64,000 nt of DNA from Symsagittifera roscoffensis (lineage: Eukaryota; Xenacoelomorpha; Acoela; Convolutidae): NCBI RefSeq assembly GCF_963678635.1, contig NC_087064.1:436001-500000 (forward strand). Reading direction: 5' to 3'. Under the pieces are notes generated by a model, which did not search any database, was not told the DNA's origin, and saw only the letters and a program-made list of their open reading frames with translations. This document shows, piece after piece, positions 24,172-35,995 of the stretch (its first letter is position 1; every line of letters begins with the position of its first letter). A program made the translations under genes and the position numbers.

Positions 24172-24461
24172 TGTGATCAAATTATCTTGCCATTTATAAC
24201 ATGTTTTGTTTGCTCCAACATTGCCGCCCCCGTTGATCTTTGATCAATCTTTTCACATTTCAGATGGAGATGAAACACTATTGTCTCTACATATCGCACT
24301 ATACTCTAACACTCTATCGTCCACAAATGGATATAGCTGAAGGAGGTTGAATGTCCGGCTAATATCTTGTTCATTTCTGATTGCTTTCATTTCTTCGTCG
24401 AAAGGCTGCTCCTGAACGTCTCGTCTCGTACAGAAGAAAGGTTTCGTCCTATTTTTCGAAG

Positions 24462-24579
24462 CTGATTACAATCGTCGGTTTTCTTCTTCAGAAGTTTCGG
24501 GGCGAATTTGCACCTAAAGCCTGATTACAATCGTCGGTTTTCTTCTTCAGAAGTTTCGGGGCGAATTTGCACCTAAAGC
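24462..24579. repeat. 59-bp tandem duplication
   Basis: The segment starting CTGATTACAATCGTCGGTTT and ending CACCTAAAG occurs twice in direct succession with a 59-bp offset, without visible mismatch. It lies in the 3' part of the decayed BEL element and looks recent compared with the decay around it. Confidence 0.9.
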
Positions 24580-24814
24580 TCCAATGCGTAGAGCTTTACC
24601 AAAAGATCCCCATCGTTCCAAAACGAAGATTTTTCCGCTCTTTGTCTGTCCTGGTTGCTTTTGCTGCTTGCATGGTTTCCTCCCCGCCAGCTGCCTGAGT
24701 GAGTAGGATGGTTTCGTCGAATGACAGTTTGAGCTCGTTCTTCTCTTCATTTGCTTCGAGAATTGTTGATTGTGATGAAATAGAAACTTCATTTGTCTGC
24801 AACCAAGAGGGCGC

Positions 24815-25325
24815 TCACCACCAAAGCTGCAAATTTTGTAATTCAGCTGCTGCTACTGGTCGCTTTGTATGATCGGCTGGGTTTTGATGAGTCCAAACGT
24901 GTTTCCACTTGTTGGCTGGCAGCATCTGTTGAACTTTGGCAATACGGTTGGCCACAAAGGTAGAGTACCTGTTTGGAGTTGATCTGATCCAAGCAAGTGC
25001 TATTGTTGAATCAATCCAGGCGCTGACATCTACCACCAACTGCAAAGTCTGGATTGACTTCAAGACACATCAGGAGCATGCAGCCCAGAATCATTGAACA
25101 AAGCTCAAAACTTGGAATAAAAACTGTCTTCCTTGGTGCAAGTAGTGATTTGGCGGCTAGCAAGGAAGTGTGGATTCCTGCGTCTGAAGTTGTTCTGGCA
25201 TAGATAGCTGCTCCATTAGCCACCTCCGATGCATCGCAGAGGAGATGAAGATCGACTTGTTGAAAGCTGTCCTTGGCCAAGTAACGAGGTACTGCCAGGG
25301 AAGACAAAAATCCTAAGCTATCCAT
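24815..25325 (-). pseudogene. RNase H segment of decayed BEL/Pao pol
   Basis: Minus-strand frames 25325-25011 and 25063-24815 together carry LHLLCDASEVANGAAIYAR, then FIPSFELCSM, then VSAWIDSTIALAWI and WTHQNPADHTKRP. These match in order the LHVFCDASEKAYAAAIYTR, VPKLELCGA, AWTDSTIVLQWL and NPADLASRG blocks of the better preserved element at 44973-51860. At least one frameshift separates the two halves. A further upstream fragment at 25543-25346 (LGRFFDLLGLVTPVTIMPNS) corresponds to the segment between reverse transcriptase and RNase H. Confidence 0.75.
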
Positions 25326-26499
25326 CCAGTGTTGGAATTGGTTCGCTATATGTGCCCCAACATCATCATCCCATTACAAATCCCCATCCCAAGTTTTTCG
25401 ATTAGACTATTCGGCATTATCGTTACAGGTGTGACTAGTCCAAGGAGATCAAAAAATCGTCCCAAGTTGCTTGCTATCATCCGGCGAGTGATTGTGGGTC
25501 TTCGAATGCTCTCGAGCAAAGCTAATGAGCTGTTCTCAATCATTGTAGATGTGTTTCTGTGTTTCTTTCTCTTCTTTTTAGCGCGATTTAGCTGACCAGA
25601 GGATGCTGGGTGAAGTCTTGTTTGTGTTTTCTGTCAATTCAACAACTTTGGGTGAAACTCTTGATATTTGTTCCGGAAATATCTTGGGACTCGTTTGAAA
25701 CGCGTCCTTGCCCTTTTTGAGGGGTTGGTTTTGGAATTTTTCACTGAAAATTTCTTTCGAAATTGATCACATTATGGCTCTTGTGAAATCGTCTTGATTT
25801 TCGCAAAATTTTTTTAGGAGGCATGCTGATGATTCTTGTCAGTGGGGCAAGCCAGTGAAGTGTGCTCATAGCCGGTTTGCTCTCGATTTTTGATTTTTTC
25901 GGTCAGAAAACTTCGTCCAAAAGTGGCCACTTTTTGGCTTAAATCGCCCTCGAAACTTGAAAAAGTATTTTTTGACTCTGATTCATGAGTAGTCGTGTTG
26001 GGTCAATCACGGTGAATGCAACTGTCAAGTTTTGGTTGCTCTTTGTTTTCTTTTTTAGCCTTTTTCAAGCGTCAGGAGTTGACCCGAGTGTGATTTACGA
26101 CCTTGGCAAATCTGTCCTATAAATACTTTTATCCTTGGCAAAAATCAAGGCGATACATCGAGCATCTACTGAGGTCTGAATGCACTTGGTCCTGGTTTCC
26201 AAAGGTTCCTCCATCCTTGTCATCTGGCGGGGGAAACTTGGCCACATTTTTGACTTTTTCGGCAAAAACTGGAATTGCTTCAAAATAAAGACTCAAGACT
26301 TTTGCTGGGAATTGATAAGGTTTGTGGTGCCTTGGGGCATGCCTATAGGCTTCACTAAGCCCAATTTATCCATGCACCGTTACTGGAAACAATCAGAAAC
26401 TGGATGCCAATTGAGCCCAAGAGTTTTGACGCTGTGGTCGTTTTCTACTAAGAATAACTCTGTTTTCATGCAATTTGTCGAATAAATCGTTCATGACAA

Positions 26500-27010
26500 C
26501 CTTGATGTTGCTTGCCCAATGAGACTCTGGCGCATTATGATGGCTTGTTCCTCAGTATCTGTACCACCAATGTAATCGTCTCGCGAAATGCTAGCTTTGT
26601 CTGTTCATCTTCTGTTGTGTCGGCGGTGTCTGACAAGACTCGTATGGCGTGAAAGCTACTTGAAACTATACGGTAGATGGCACGTTTCATCCGGTACTTT
26701 TCAATTGAATCCTCTTCTTCTTTTCTCCACTAGAGCTGATGTAGATTTCTGTCTTTAGGGTGTAGTTCTATTTGCCTATACATCTTGGTGATGTCAACAG
26801 ATAAGCAATTTTGAAGAATCGGAACCGGACAAGGATATTGAAGAGGTTTAGCTGCTGCTTCGGAACATACAGTAGACAATCATTCAACGACTTTCCATTT
26901 TAAGTTGAAAACAGCTCTGCACTTTGTTGTTGTTGCGTCCTTCTTCCAAACTGCACGATGAGGCATGATGTACTTCCCGACTGACAGAAATTGATCTGAC
27001 AGAGGTACCT
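26500..27010 (-). pseudogene. Reverse transcriptase remnants of decayed BEL/Pao
   Basis: Short in-frame blocks on the minus strand are recognisable: GKYIMPHRAVWKKD and TTTKCRAVF near 26990-26920, LSVDITKMYRQIELHP near 26815-26770, and YIGGTDTEEQA near 26585-26550. They correspond to YYLPHHCVFKED, LSADIAKMYRQVALE and FLGGANDKHEAE in the other BEL element of the window. The YVDD region itself is destroyed, and several frames are needed to read through. Confidence 0.7.
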
Positions 27011-27205
27011 TCGCGATATGGCCAGTGTCAGTCAACTCTTGGAAGAAGTCGTTGTATTGGTCCTAGGCTGCACGGTTCTGTCGTAGATTCCTTTCATTAG
27101 AAAAGAATTGCCGGAAAGCTTTGCGTGCTGAGTGACCAATATCGGGCAACCATTCATGGTTGATTTCGTCATAGATCCCCTGTGAATTGTTGATTGGCAA
27201 TCTTA

Positions 27206-27885
27206 TCATAGCTCGTTCGTCTGGGCCATACATTGTAATCTGATCGAAGTGTCGGATACACTCAAGTTCGTTGGATGCGTGTTGGGATTCTGGAGATGGA
27301 GGAATATCTGCAATTTCCCAGAATCTGTCAAATGTGGTGGACTGGCTGTCAAGGAAGTTGATTGCATATCGTGGCGAGTGTCTTCGTGTTGTGACTGTGT
27401 GATCGGTATCAGCGACACCTGAGATTGTCCCATTAGCAGTATAGTTCCTTCCTTTACATTCCTTGACTTCATAATGTGCATGTAGACGGATTGTCCAAGC
27501 AGGAGATCAATTGTGTTGTGCGTGTCGAAAGCTGGATCTGCTAAGTCGTAGTTGCTGACATTTTGTAGGTCTGTAACTGCGATTCGGGTGTTTGGATGCT
27601 CGTGATGTTGTCCAACACCACACAAGAAACTTTGAAATTGTTGACAGATTTTGGTAGAATTGGGAGATTCATTCGACCATGGGTAGACATAGCGTTCTTC
27701 TGGTTCACTGTAATTATGCCATCCGAAGCTTCTGTTGGTTTGATGCCAACACGGTGCATGGCCTGTAGGGTAACGACATTCGTCTGAGCACAATTGTCAA
27801 TGAGCGCCCTCAATTGATAAATTCGACCGTTCTGAGATCGAACTTTGACGTTTGCCGTTGGAACTTCGGTTGATCTAGAGAGCAT
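27206..27885 (-). pseudogene. DUF1758-type aspartic protease region of decayed BEL/Pao
   Basis: Two overlapping minus-strand frames cover the protease. 27885-27541 reads LRALIDNCAQTNVVTLQAMH, where the usual catalytic Asp-Ser/Thr-Gly triad has become Asp-Asn-Cys. 27793-27206 continues with DTHNTIDLLLGQSVYMHIM, the second half of the domain (compare EIDIILGCDVYNDIV in the other element). A frameshift near 27600 separates them. The 27918-28100 stretch (IRKNFVSSIGCASIACL) may be a ruined zinc-knuckle region. Confidence 0.7.
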
Positions 27886-28184
27886 CTATTGTCGCTGCGT
27901 TATGAGGACTGGGCTGACTAGAATTGCCATGAAGAATTGTGTGATGCTTCTTTTGACATGTCTTGAACAGTGATGTTGAAGGACAATGCTGAATGCTGTG
28001 CAGGTAGACAAGCAATTGAAGCACATCCTATGCTGCTCACGAAATTCTTTCTGATGTTGTCGTCAATCTGCATTTCGCACACTGCTATATTGGATGTCAC
28101 TCATCGAAGGTTTGAACTTTACACTGTGGTAAAAGAAAAACCCTTCTTATGAGATCGGTCTTTTTTGTCAAGAACATCTGCTGC

Positions 28185-28735
28185 TCACGCTCTGGCTTGT
28201 GGGGTCTTGAATTCTCTGTAGTCTAAGAACACTATGATTCGATCGAAGTCAAGAGCTTCAGTCCCATCATTTGCAGTTTCACATGCCTTCTGAGATTCAG
28301 GATGAAGATTCCCGATGACAAGGAAATGCCACAAATCGTTTTCTACTGACCCTTCGAATGCCTTGATGGACTGCGAAGTCTCATTGACGACTAAGTGTAG
28401 CTGACAAAGCTGAGACACATTCTCCATTCGAACTGCAGTGAAGCCGTGAATTCGTGACAAAAACTTTCAGAAGATGACTCGATCGTTTTTGTATCTCTGC
28501 TCTAGCATTGAAGCGCTACCTCAGAGTTGCTTTCTGTCATCTCTAAAATCATGATGAGTTTGGAAGCATGGCTCGTCAAGCAACTCTTGAAATACATCAA
28601 TTTTTGAACCGGTGCCAGCTTGTCATTGTCATGGACAATTGATTGAAATTGATCAATGAAGCTTAGTCAGTCAGTGAAATCGCCACTGAAGATAGGCAGA
28701 TTGATCTGCGGCAACCTTGGTATAATCCTTAAAGA
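28185..28735 (-). pseudogene. gag DUF1759 domain of decayed BEL/Pao
   Basis: The minus strand near 28720-28540 reads LPQINLPIFSGDFTD, a stop in place of a conserved Trp, then LSFIDQFQSIVHDNDKLAPV and QKLMYFKSCL. This is the DUF1759 core of BEL/Pao gag; the intact relative in this window reads LPKLNSPTFSGRYDQWLPFL. The frame 28460-28185 carries the domain's end (VENDLWHFLVIGNLHPESQK). Upstream to the LTR only fragments remain. Confidence 0.75.
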
Positions 28736-29137
28736 TTCAATCTGCATAGTTGCAACAGGGTTGATGAGCTGAATTGATGCGGCTATCATTCTCTTGGCGG
28801 TTTGTAGAGTTTGGCGAGAAGCCTGCTGTGTGTTCTAACATTGATAGAATACTTGATCGTATTCTGCATCACTGGTGATAGCGTCAAGCAGCTCGTGATT
28901 AGCAAATGAGGATTGAGCCAATCAATGCTCAAACCCGGTTGTTTCATCGCTTAACTCATCTTCGTTACAATTGAGGCTAGCACAACGGTCTCTGACTTGA
29001 GAGAAATTTGCCGTTTCAGAACTCGCAGACAGTTTCTTTGAGCTCGTTCAAGCTTCTCCATAGCTGATGGAGTTAGACTTTCTGTAGTAGGCTCAGCCAG
29101 TGAGCTTAGTTTCCTTAGGTTATGAGGCAGACCACAA

Positions 29138-29252
29138 TGAATACTTCCCGATAGCTGGAAAGCGACTGTATCGTATGAAAATTGAATTAATGATGATTTA
29201 CTTTTTGTAAATTGCGAGTGAATGAAATGAACAAATTATGGGAAAATTAACA
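29138..29252 (-). repeat. LTR (5' end of decayed BEL/Pao)
   Basis: This is the partner of the LTR at 24057-24171, equal in length. On the minus strand it begins TGTTAATTTTCCC and ends GGGAAGTATTCA. It is followed by TTG and then TGGTCTGCCTC, which may be the primer-binding site. Confidence 0.85.
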
Positions 29253-32200
29253 TACGAAGATGGCGCTAAAAACATAATAAGCCTGCTCGCTTCCTTTACT
29301 CGCTCGAAATTCGACTACAAATCAAAAACTCCAAGCCGTTTTTTTCGATACTGGGACATATTTTGAAATTTTTAAAAAAAATTATTTGAATCAGGACTGA
29401 AATGGCTTTTGCATGATATATCACTCCATCCAATACGATTTGCGGTACAGCCCTCTCGCTCACCTCAATCGCTAGAAATGAAACCGAAAATCTAACTTCA
29501 AAACTGGTTTTTCTCGAGACAGGGAATTTTTTTAAATTCTAAACAGTCGTTCAAATAATAACTGAAAGCGCTTTCATTTGATATGTGGTACTTGGTTTTG
29601 TGTGGAAAACAAAAATAAGAAAAACGAAACACCAGAAGACAAAGTTCTTCCCCATTTTCAACGGTCGGAAGAAAAACAAAACTTGCAACCTAAGATGAAC
29701 TTGCAACCTAAGATCAAGACCGGAAAAGTGTAATCGTAAGTAAAAACAAAAGGCAGAGGCGAAGCAGAGCTTCGCGCCACTTGCGATGCAAAAACTGTGA
29801 GTCAAGAAAAATTATCAAAAAATCATATTACAAAAAGATTGCTGAACCATTTTTTAAAATTACACAAGCAACAAAATCAGCCTACCTATATCTTACTTTT
29901 TCAACCTGCCTGCTGCACTGATGAAAGAACAGAATTCATAACTCTGATTTGAGTTTGAATAAGGAAATGAAAGACATGAATACCGAACAATACTATTCAT
30001 TTTTTAAGAATCCTAATTAATTAGAAACACAATAAATGGGATCTGAAAAAAATAAAAACACATCACAACACTAGCGACAATGAAAAATTTCGCAAAACGT
30101 AGGAAAATTAATTCCAAAACAACTCAAAAACGTATCTTTTATTAGTTCAAATAGATCAGTAAAAAACGATTGAAACTTTATTTCAAATTATCAAAAACAT
30201 TAAATTTAAATATTTCTGGTTTCCTGGCAATTCAAGCTTACCTGATTCTCGTTTTTCTATTGAAACAGCTACTTTTCAAAAGAATATGTGCTAAAAAGCA
30301 GTGAGAAAACATTTTCAATTGTTGTAGAAGAAATTTAGAGAAAAATAAGCAAAAAAAAATGCGGAACTCAATTACCTACACCAGAAAAATATAATAAAAA
30401 CAGCTGATTGTACAAACAAAAGCTTAAAAGGTTAGGACCAAAGTTATTGTGCAAACTAACATCAAAAACGAAAAAAATTAATAAGAAAAAAATCGAACAT
30501 TCTAATTTTTTCACTTTTTATGTTTTCACTTTTATTAAGAAGGGTCTGAGAAATTGATTTAAATTTGTCGGAAAAATTTTGTATGACTTCATCCCTTCTT
30601 TTAAAAACTAACAAGAACTAATTGAAAACAGAAATAATCGGAAAATAAGGCGAAGGAATTACAGCCGACACTCACCTGCCGAAAAAAACCGAAACTTTTT
30701 GGCAGAAAAAATACTATTAAAGGAACTCATAACAAGCACAAAAAACATATACCTAACATGCACGTGCTAAATGCATCTTTATATCTGTGCAGTGAAAAAT
30801 GTGCGAACGCACGAGCGAAGTGTGTGGACAAAAAAGTTTACGGGAAGATAAAAGTCTAGTAATCGGTTGCCATACCCTTGCTTATCGCAAGGGTAAAAAC
30901 ATCTACTCAAATTAATGTCAGACAGAGGCTAAGCTGAGCTTCGCACCACTTGTGCAACAAAACAAGAAAGCCACGGAATCTAATTTTTTTAAATTCAAAA
31001 ATGTCGAAAAAAAAATAGATCTATTAAAAAGAATAAGGCTAGTTTCCAAACAAAAAGAAGCCAGGACACTGTAATGTAGAAATCGCATCGGAAGAAAACG
31101 TATCAAGCGGTAATAAAGTCAAATGTACCCCTCGCCCTCAAACTACAACAAATTTATTCGCTCGTCACATGAAATAATATGAGGCCACTAAGCCGAAATT
31201 ATAAAGGCCGAAACCTATTAAGCCGAAAAAAAACTTGACTTAGATGCGAAGCTGATCTTCACTCCACTTGCGATACAATAATCAAAAGAAAGCGCCATGA
31301 CGCTCAAAAAGAAGTAAACTGAAGTTTTTCGAAGAGGTCCTAGTTAAAGTGAACTTGGGCATTCAAAAACAGGTGCAAATTCTCATCGATGTCAAAATTA
31401 CTATTGGAAACTTCAAGTAAAAAAATCGGTTAAAAAGCCGACAGATTTAAAGCCGACAGCTAATCATCAGCCTGAACTTTTTGGTAAAAATTCCAATTGG
31501 GCATGTAGCGCCCACATAGGATCCACGATAGCTATTTAAGTAGCGTATGCATAGTGGGCCAGAAATATTGGAAACTAAACCGACGGAGCTTAATTCGACA
31601 ACTCTTGAAGCCGAAAACCATCAGCAGAAAATCAATATCGAAATTCTATAATTACACATACAGTTGTTTGATTCTAGATATAGCAGCTACCAGTAGTAAC
31701 TAGAACCATGTAGTTAAATCTGAATTTTCATGAATTTGAGCATGTCAGCATTGTCATAAGTGATTCAACAGATTTTGTTAAAGTAGCTGTTACCCTAATT
31801 GCAGGCGTAAGAAGCCGAATACAAAATTTAAGACGACTAAAAGGTGATTAAGTATCCATAGCCCCGTAATCCACACACAAAAACTTTTTTTGCTAGAAGG
31901 ATGCATTATGCGGCAACTAAGTATCAAGCAAAACAGGAAGAGAAAAACAGAAAAATGACACTCTAAGAAATCGAGTTGGTATATTACAACCAATACTAAA
32001 AGTAAACTTCAAATATGCAAGATATTCAAAATGCTAACATGCCCAAAATATGCCTGTTGCTGTAAATTTGTTGATAACAGAGGCTTCCAGGAAATGAGTC
32101 CGGATGAGTTATGTGAACAAAGTTATTTACAGGAAAAAAGCCTGAGTGTTTTATTGCAATACCCTTGCTTATCGCAAGAAAACAAAAAGTATGGATTTTC

Positions 32201-32620
32201 TTGATACACTAATAACAGAGGCTCAAATCTTGTGGAAATAAAAATGTACATCAGAAATTGACTAAATAGCTTATCAAATAATGTTAATTACTGCTTTGAA
32301 ACAGTTTAAACATCAAAAAAATTTCGTTACTCAAAAATCAATCAAGCTAGCGGAAAAAATTGTTGTGGTCAAAGCCACCTAGTCACTGAGAAAAAAAAAC
32401 AGTTCAAAAAAAAGGTAGAAAGAACTACCACAAAATATTTTGATGTTTGACTCGAGTAAAAATCGAGTAGAGGAAAACATGCCACGAAACAAGTGCCCGC
32501 GTTAATACGCATTCAGACCGAAATATTTCAGCTGCACCAACAGCCGACGGAGCTTGAGCCGCCTCTTGTTAAAAAAACTGATGTTGAGCAATTAATAAGT
32601 TAATCAATTAAGAATATCAC
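29253..32620. other. AT-rich region with dispersed short repeats, no gene
   Basis: No open frame here has a recognisable domain. Three related stretches around GCTGAGCTTCGCACCACTTG occur near 29757, 30920 and 31240, and a perfect hairpin ACCCTTGC-TTATC-GCAAGGGT at 30884-30904 is partly repeated at 32161-32178. Phrases of the form AAGCCGAAA/AAGCCGACA recur (31196, 31220, 31435, 31450, 31609, 31811). These look like remains of non-autonomous elements, but I could not define element ends. Confidence 0.45.
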
Positions 32621-32630
32621 TGTTATGTAC

Positions 32631-33349
32631 CTGTCGTGTTTTGTCTACTCCACCTTGTCAGTTGTTTTTCTGTTACAAATTTATCCCCACACAAGTATCG
32701 TTTCCTCCTCTCCTCTCTCGACTGCGCTCGTCCCTCGTGATGATCTGGAACGAATCGATTTCGGATGTTTTGAAAAAGAAAACATGTTTTAGGCCAGGGT
32801 TGCATATAGGATTTGTATTTTTTCTCGACTTTTTTTTCAGGTCGACCAAATTGATTTTCTGAGCTATCCCAAACCACTTTAAAGACCCTAATTTGACCAA
32901 ATTTTCTATGCCGCAAGCAAATTTTTGAAAAGGCCAAAAAAGGCGTTTTTAAGCGCTTTTTAGAAAATATCGACCAAGAAATCGCGTTTTTCGGCGCGCG
33001 CTCCCCCCTCAAAATTAGTATAGACTGGCGCCAAAAGCGACTTAAGAAAAATTTTCAAGTCAGTCAGCCAAATATGGATAACTCAAAATAGTACAAAGGG
33101 GGCACCCTTTGGGTCGGCAGGTGGTCGAATCCCTTGGGGGTGGGGGTGGTGTCCGCCACTTTCACTAAATCCGCTACTGATATTGAATAACATACCTGAA
33201 ACATGTCGTCTCATGGACGGGGGGCTGGTCATCGTTTGAGAGTGAGGCGCTGGCAAAGACTCGTTTTTGACCATGTGCAGTGCCTGTCTGCTGCCACCAG
33301 ATGATTCTGCTGAGGACCCACTTTTAGGACTGGCTCCTTCCGAAGGCAT
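32631..33349 (-). CDS. Possible host gene fragment, two spliced exons, function unknown
   Basis: On the minus strand an ATG at 33349 opens 51 codons (MPSEGASPKSGSSAESSGGS..., Ser/Pro-rich) ending at a strong donor, TTTCAG|GTATGT, at 33196. A second exon, 32744-32631, follows acceptor TTCCAG, continues in the same phase and ends at donor ACAG|GTACAT. It encodes a basic stretch and then YLCGDKFVTEKQLTRW, loosely like part of a C2H2 zinc finger but lacking its second Cys and first His. The 450-bp intron contains a GC-rich stretch resembling inserted mobile DNA. No third exon was found, so the gene would be partial or broken. The splice signals and shared phase are the only support. Confidence 0.35.
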
Positions 33350-33530
33350 TTTGGAAGCTACGAATAAGAATATACCTCGGCGAAAAGCTACACGAGTAAA
33401 CATATGTAATTACGAAGTCGTCATTTCAAGATGTTCATTTTTCAGTCTAAAAATTTGAACGAAATTTAGACAGAGGCGCAGTGAAATTTCTGACTGCTTG
33501 CCATGTAACACAACACAAACATATAATTAG

Positions 33531-34096
33531 TAGCAAAAAGTTCGGACAGACAGAATTAATTAAAATGAGCAATCAGTGTTTTTCGACGCTTTTTTGCATG
33601 CAAAATCTGAAGCCGAACAACCTTGAATTTTTTGTCAGACCAAATTCAAAATGCGAGATTGTCGGATGTCCGATGATTATGCTAGCCTAAATTTTAAATA
33701 CTGCGATGAACATCCAGATTTTACTATAAAACAGCTAGACGCTTCGGATGCAATTGCGCGCCGTGGCAACAATCTCATCCACCCCCCCCCCCCCTCCCTT
33801 CCCTTACTGTATTTACTAAATAATATCCACCCCTGTAAATAAATCAGTAAATTCGCACTAGAGCATTGTATGTAAATTCGAATTTTGCTGCATTCTGATT
33901 GGTCGAAAGTTCGCTGCCAGTAATCTAATTAACAATCTCCTCCCCTTTCTTGAAAGTGGGGATTGTTAAGTAGATCCCGTAACTCGGCTTTATGAACTTT
34001 CGATGTTATGTTCATTTCAGTTTTAATTTCAGTTGATGTCTAGACAGTTGCTCTTTTTAATTAATTCTGTTTGTCCGAACTTTTTGCAACTCTCTA
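33531..34096. mobile_element. TIR-bearing DNA element, copy 1 (about 565 bp)
   Basis: The left end GCAAAAAGTTCGGACAGACA (from 33533) is the inverted complement, with few mismatches, of the right end ending TGTCCGAACTTTTTGC at 34087. The inverted repeats extend about 36 bp through an AATTAATTAAAA core. The interior holds a 13-C run and short open frames. One frame (33651-33842) includes NFKYCDEHPDF and the overlapping frame ends SKCEIVGCP, suggesting a frameshifted Cys/His cluster. Size and structure fit a MITE-like non-autonomous transposon. A TA precedes the left end, but the right flank does not give a clear target duplication. Confidence 0.7.
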
Positions 34097-35536
34097 AAAC
34101 AATCGGAAATAACAATTATTCATAAAATTTTTAGCATAATATTCAGCATGCAATATACTTTGGTCAAAATTAGAATGACCTTGAATCAAATTTGACCTTG
34201 AGACTCTGCTTGTGATTCTGTTCATACCAACTTTTGCTTCTTTTTATTCATTGAGGTTTCAAGAAAACTTGTTAACGATTTCAAAAAAATAGCATTTATT
34301 TAACTCAGAACTTCTTGGACGCAAAAATTGATATTTAGGACTAAATCTATGTCTGAGGGTCGCCTGAAAATTCAAATTTGCATGCAAATCAGTTGATACA
34401 ATACAATTTCATTAAACCTTATGAACTTACAGAACAAAGAAGGTACTGAAAGCGCTCTTACGAGGTAGTAATGAAGGATCGACTGAACTATTGCTCTACA
34501 ATCGCGCGTTTATTAAATTTAGAGATTTGAAACGTCGCTGAAAAGACCGTTTAGGACTGGCTAGCTATGCCAAATGATACGATTGTAACTCCGACTTTGA
34601 GATGCCAAACATATGATTTCGAATCTGAATTTATCTTGAATGACTGGAATGATCTTGCGACCGGTGATTTTAGCAAACAGAGATTTTGAACCCTATGGGA
34701 ATTTTATTTCATTCATTTTGACTGAAAATGTAACTAAACTATTTGTTTATCAATCGACTGAGGTTGAATTTTGTTTTTCAACAAATTTTGTGTTTTCGTT
34801 TGACAAGAGGTCAAAAACCGGGTGCAAGGCGACTTATATTTGATGAGAGCATATATAAATGTCAATGCTATCGTAAGAATGGAACACAGGATCTGGTGAT
34901 TTTCGCTGGGTTCAAGAAATCAGGGTTTGTGATTTTAATGAAAAACTCATCTCCAAATTGCAAATAAACAAAGTGACAATCATGATGACAAACAAGCTTC
35001 TCGAATAAGTTCGGTTCGAAACAAACCAAATAGAGAGGTGAGAATAAGAAAAGCGGTCAAGGAGAGTTTTCTCGAGATGTTTCAACAAACAAAAAAACAG
35101 CCAAAACAAGAAAAATTCTCAGCTCCACGTTGTTCAGCTCACATGCGTTACAAGCAAGCATTTTTCTTGCTCTTAAAAAAGCGGTGCACCCCACCCAACC
35201 AAGTTTTTATCATAAACTACATAAGAGGAGCGACAAAAATTTAACATCTCGTTCAGATATACTTATTTTATAGTTGTGAACATTTTTCACTACACGTAAC
35301 TCGAAATTCTGCAGGATTTGCCAATATCCGTTAAACCTATCACAAAAAAATCTCCTGGTTTGATCGTGTTCTACTAAATCTATATTAATGCTTTCTTTGC
35401 AGCTTGATGAACTTTTTTTTGCCAAAACGCTAGAATTAATCGACTGCTTGTCATCATCAATGTAATAATGAATAAAACACTTGAGTTTTGAGATTGTTGA
35501 TATCGGATATTCAATATCAATGCATTGAATATAATA
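34097..35536. other. AT-rich spacer between two element copies, no gene
   Basis: This is 1.4 kb bracketed by the two copies of the TIR element. Open frames of up to 74 codons show no domain or splice support. Confidence 0.5.
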
Positions 35537-35995
35537 TCAGACCAAATTCAAAATGCGAGATTGTCGGATGTCCGATGATTATGCTAGCCTAAATTTTAAA
35601 TACTGCGATGAACATCCAGATTTTACTATAAAACAGCTAGACGCTTCGGATGCAATTGCGCGCCGTGGCAACAATCTCATCCACCCCCCCCCCTCCCTTC
35701 CCTTACTGTATTTACTAAATAATATCCACACCTGTAAATAAATCAGTAAATTCGCACTAGAGCATTGTATGTAAATTCGAATTTTGCTGCATTCTGATTG
35801 GTCGAAAGTTCGCTGCCAGTAATCTAATTAACAATCTCCTCCCCTTTCTTGAAAGTGGGGATTGTTAAGTAGATCCCGTAACTCGGCTTTATGAACTTTC
35901 GATGTTATGTTCATTTCAGTTTTAATTTCAGTTGATGTCTAGACAGTTGCTCTTTTTAATTAATTCTGTTTGTCCGAACTTTTTGCAACTCTCTA
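35537..35995. mobile_element. TIR-bearing DNA element, copy 2, left end missing
   Basis: It matches 33635-34096 almost base for base. The differences I saw are a shorter C run and a CCCCTG/CACCTG change. It lacks the first 100 bp including the left inverted repeat and starts abruptly after AATATAATA. The near identity with copy 1 implies recent transposition or duplication. Confidence 0.8.

Larger units (their letters stand above)
24057..29252 (-). mobile_element. Decayed BEL/Pao LTR retrotransposon with 115-bp LTRs
   Basis: Two direct repeats of 115 bp (24057-24171 and 29138-29252), each starting TGAATACTTC and ending AATTAACA on the plus strand, bound a region whose minus strand encodes BEL/Pao fragments in order: gag DUF1759, DUF1758-type protease, reverse transcriptase, then RNase H. 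On the minus strand the LTR reads TG...CA, and TGGTCTGCCTC, a plausible primer-binding site, follows a few bases inside the right LTR. Frames are broken by many stops and shifts. Little integrase is visible and the 3' third appears shortened. I could not find a matching target duplication at the two ends, so the original insertion boundaries may be damaged. Confidence 0.85.
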
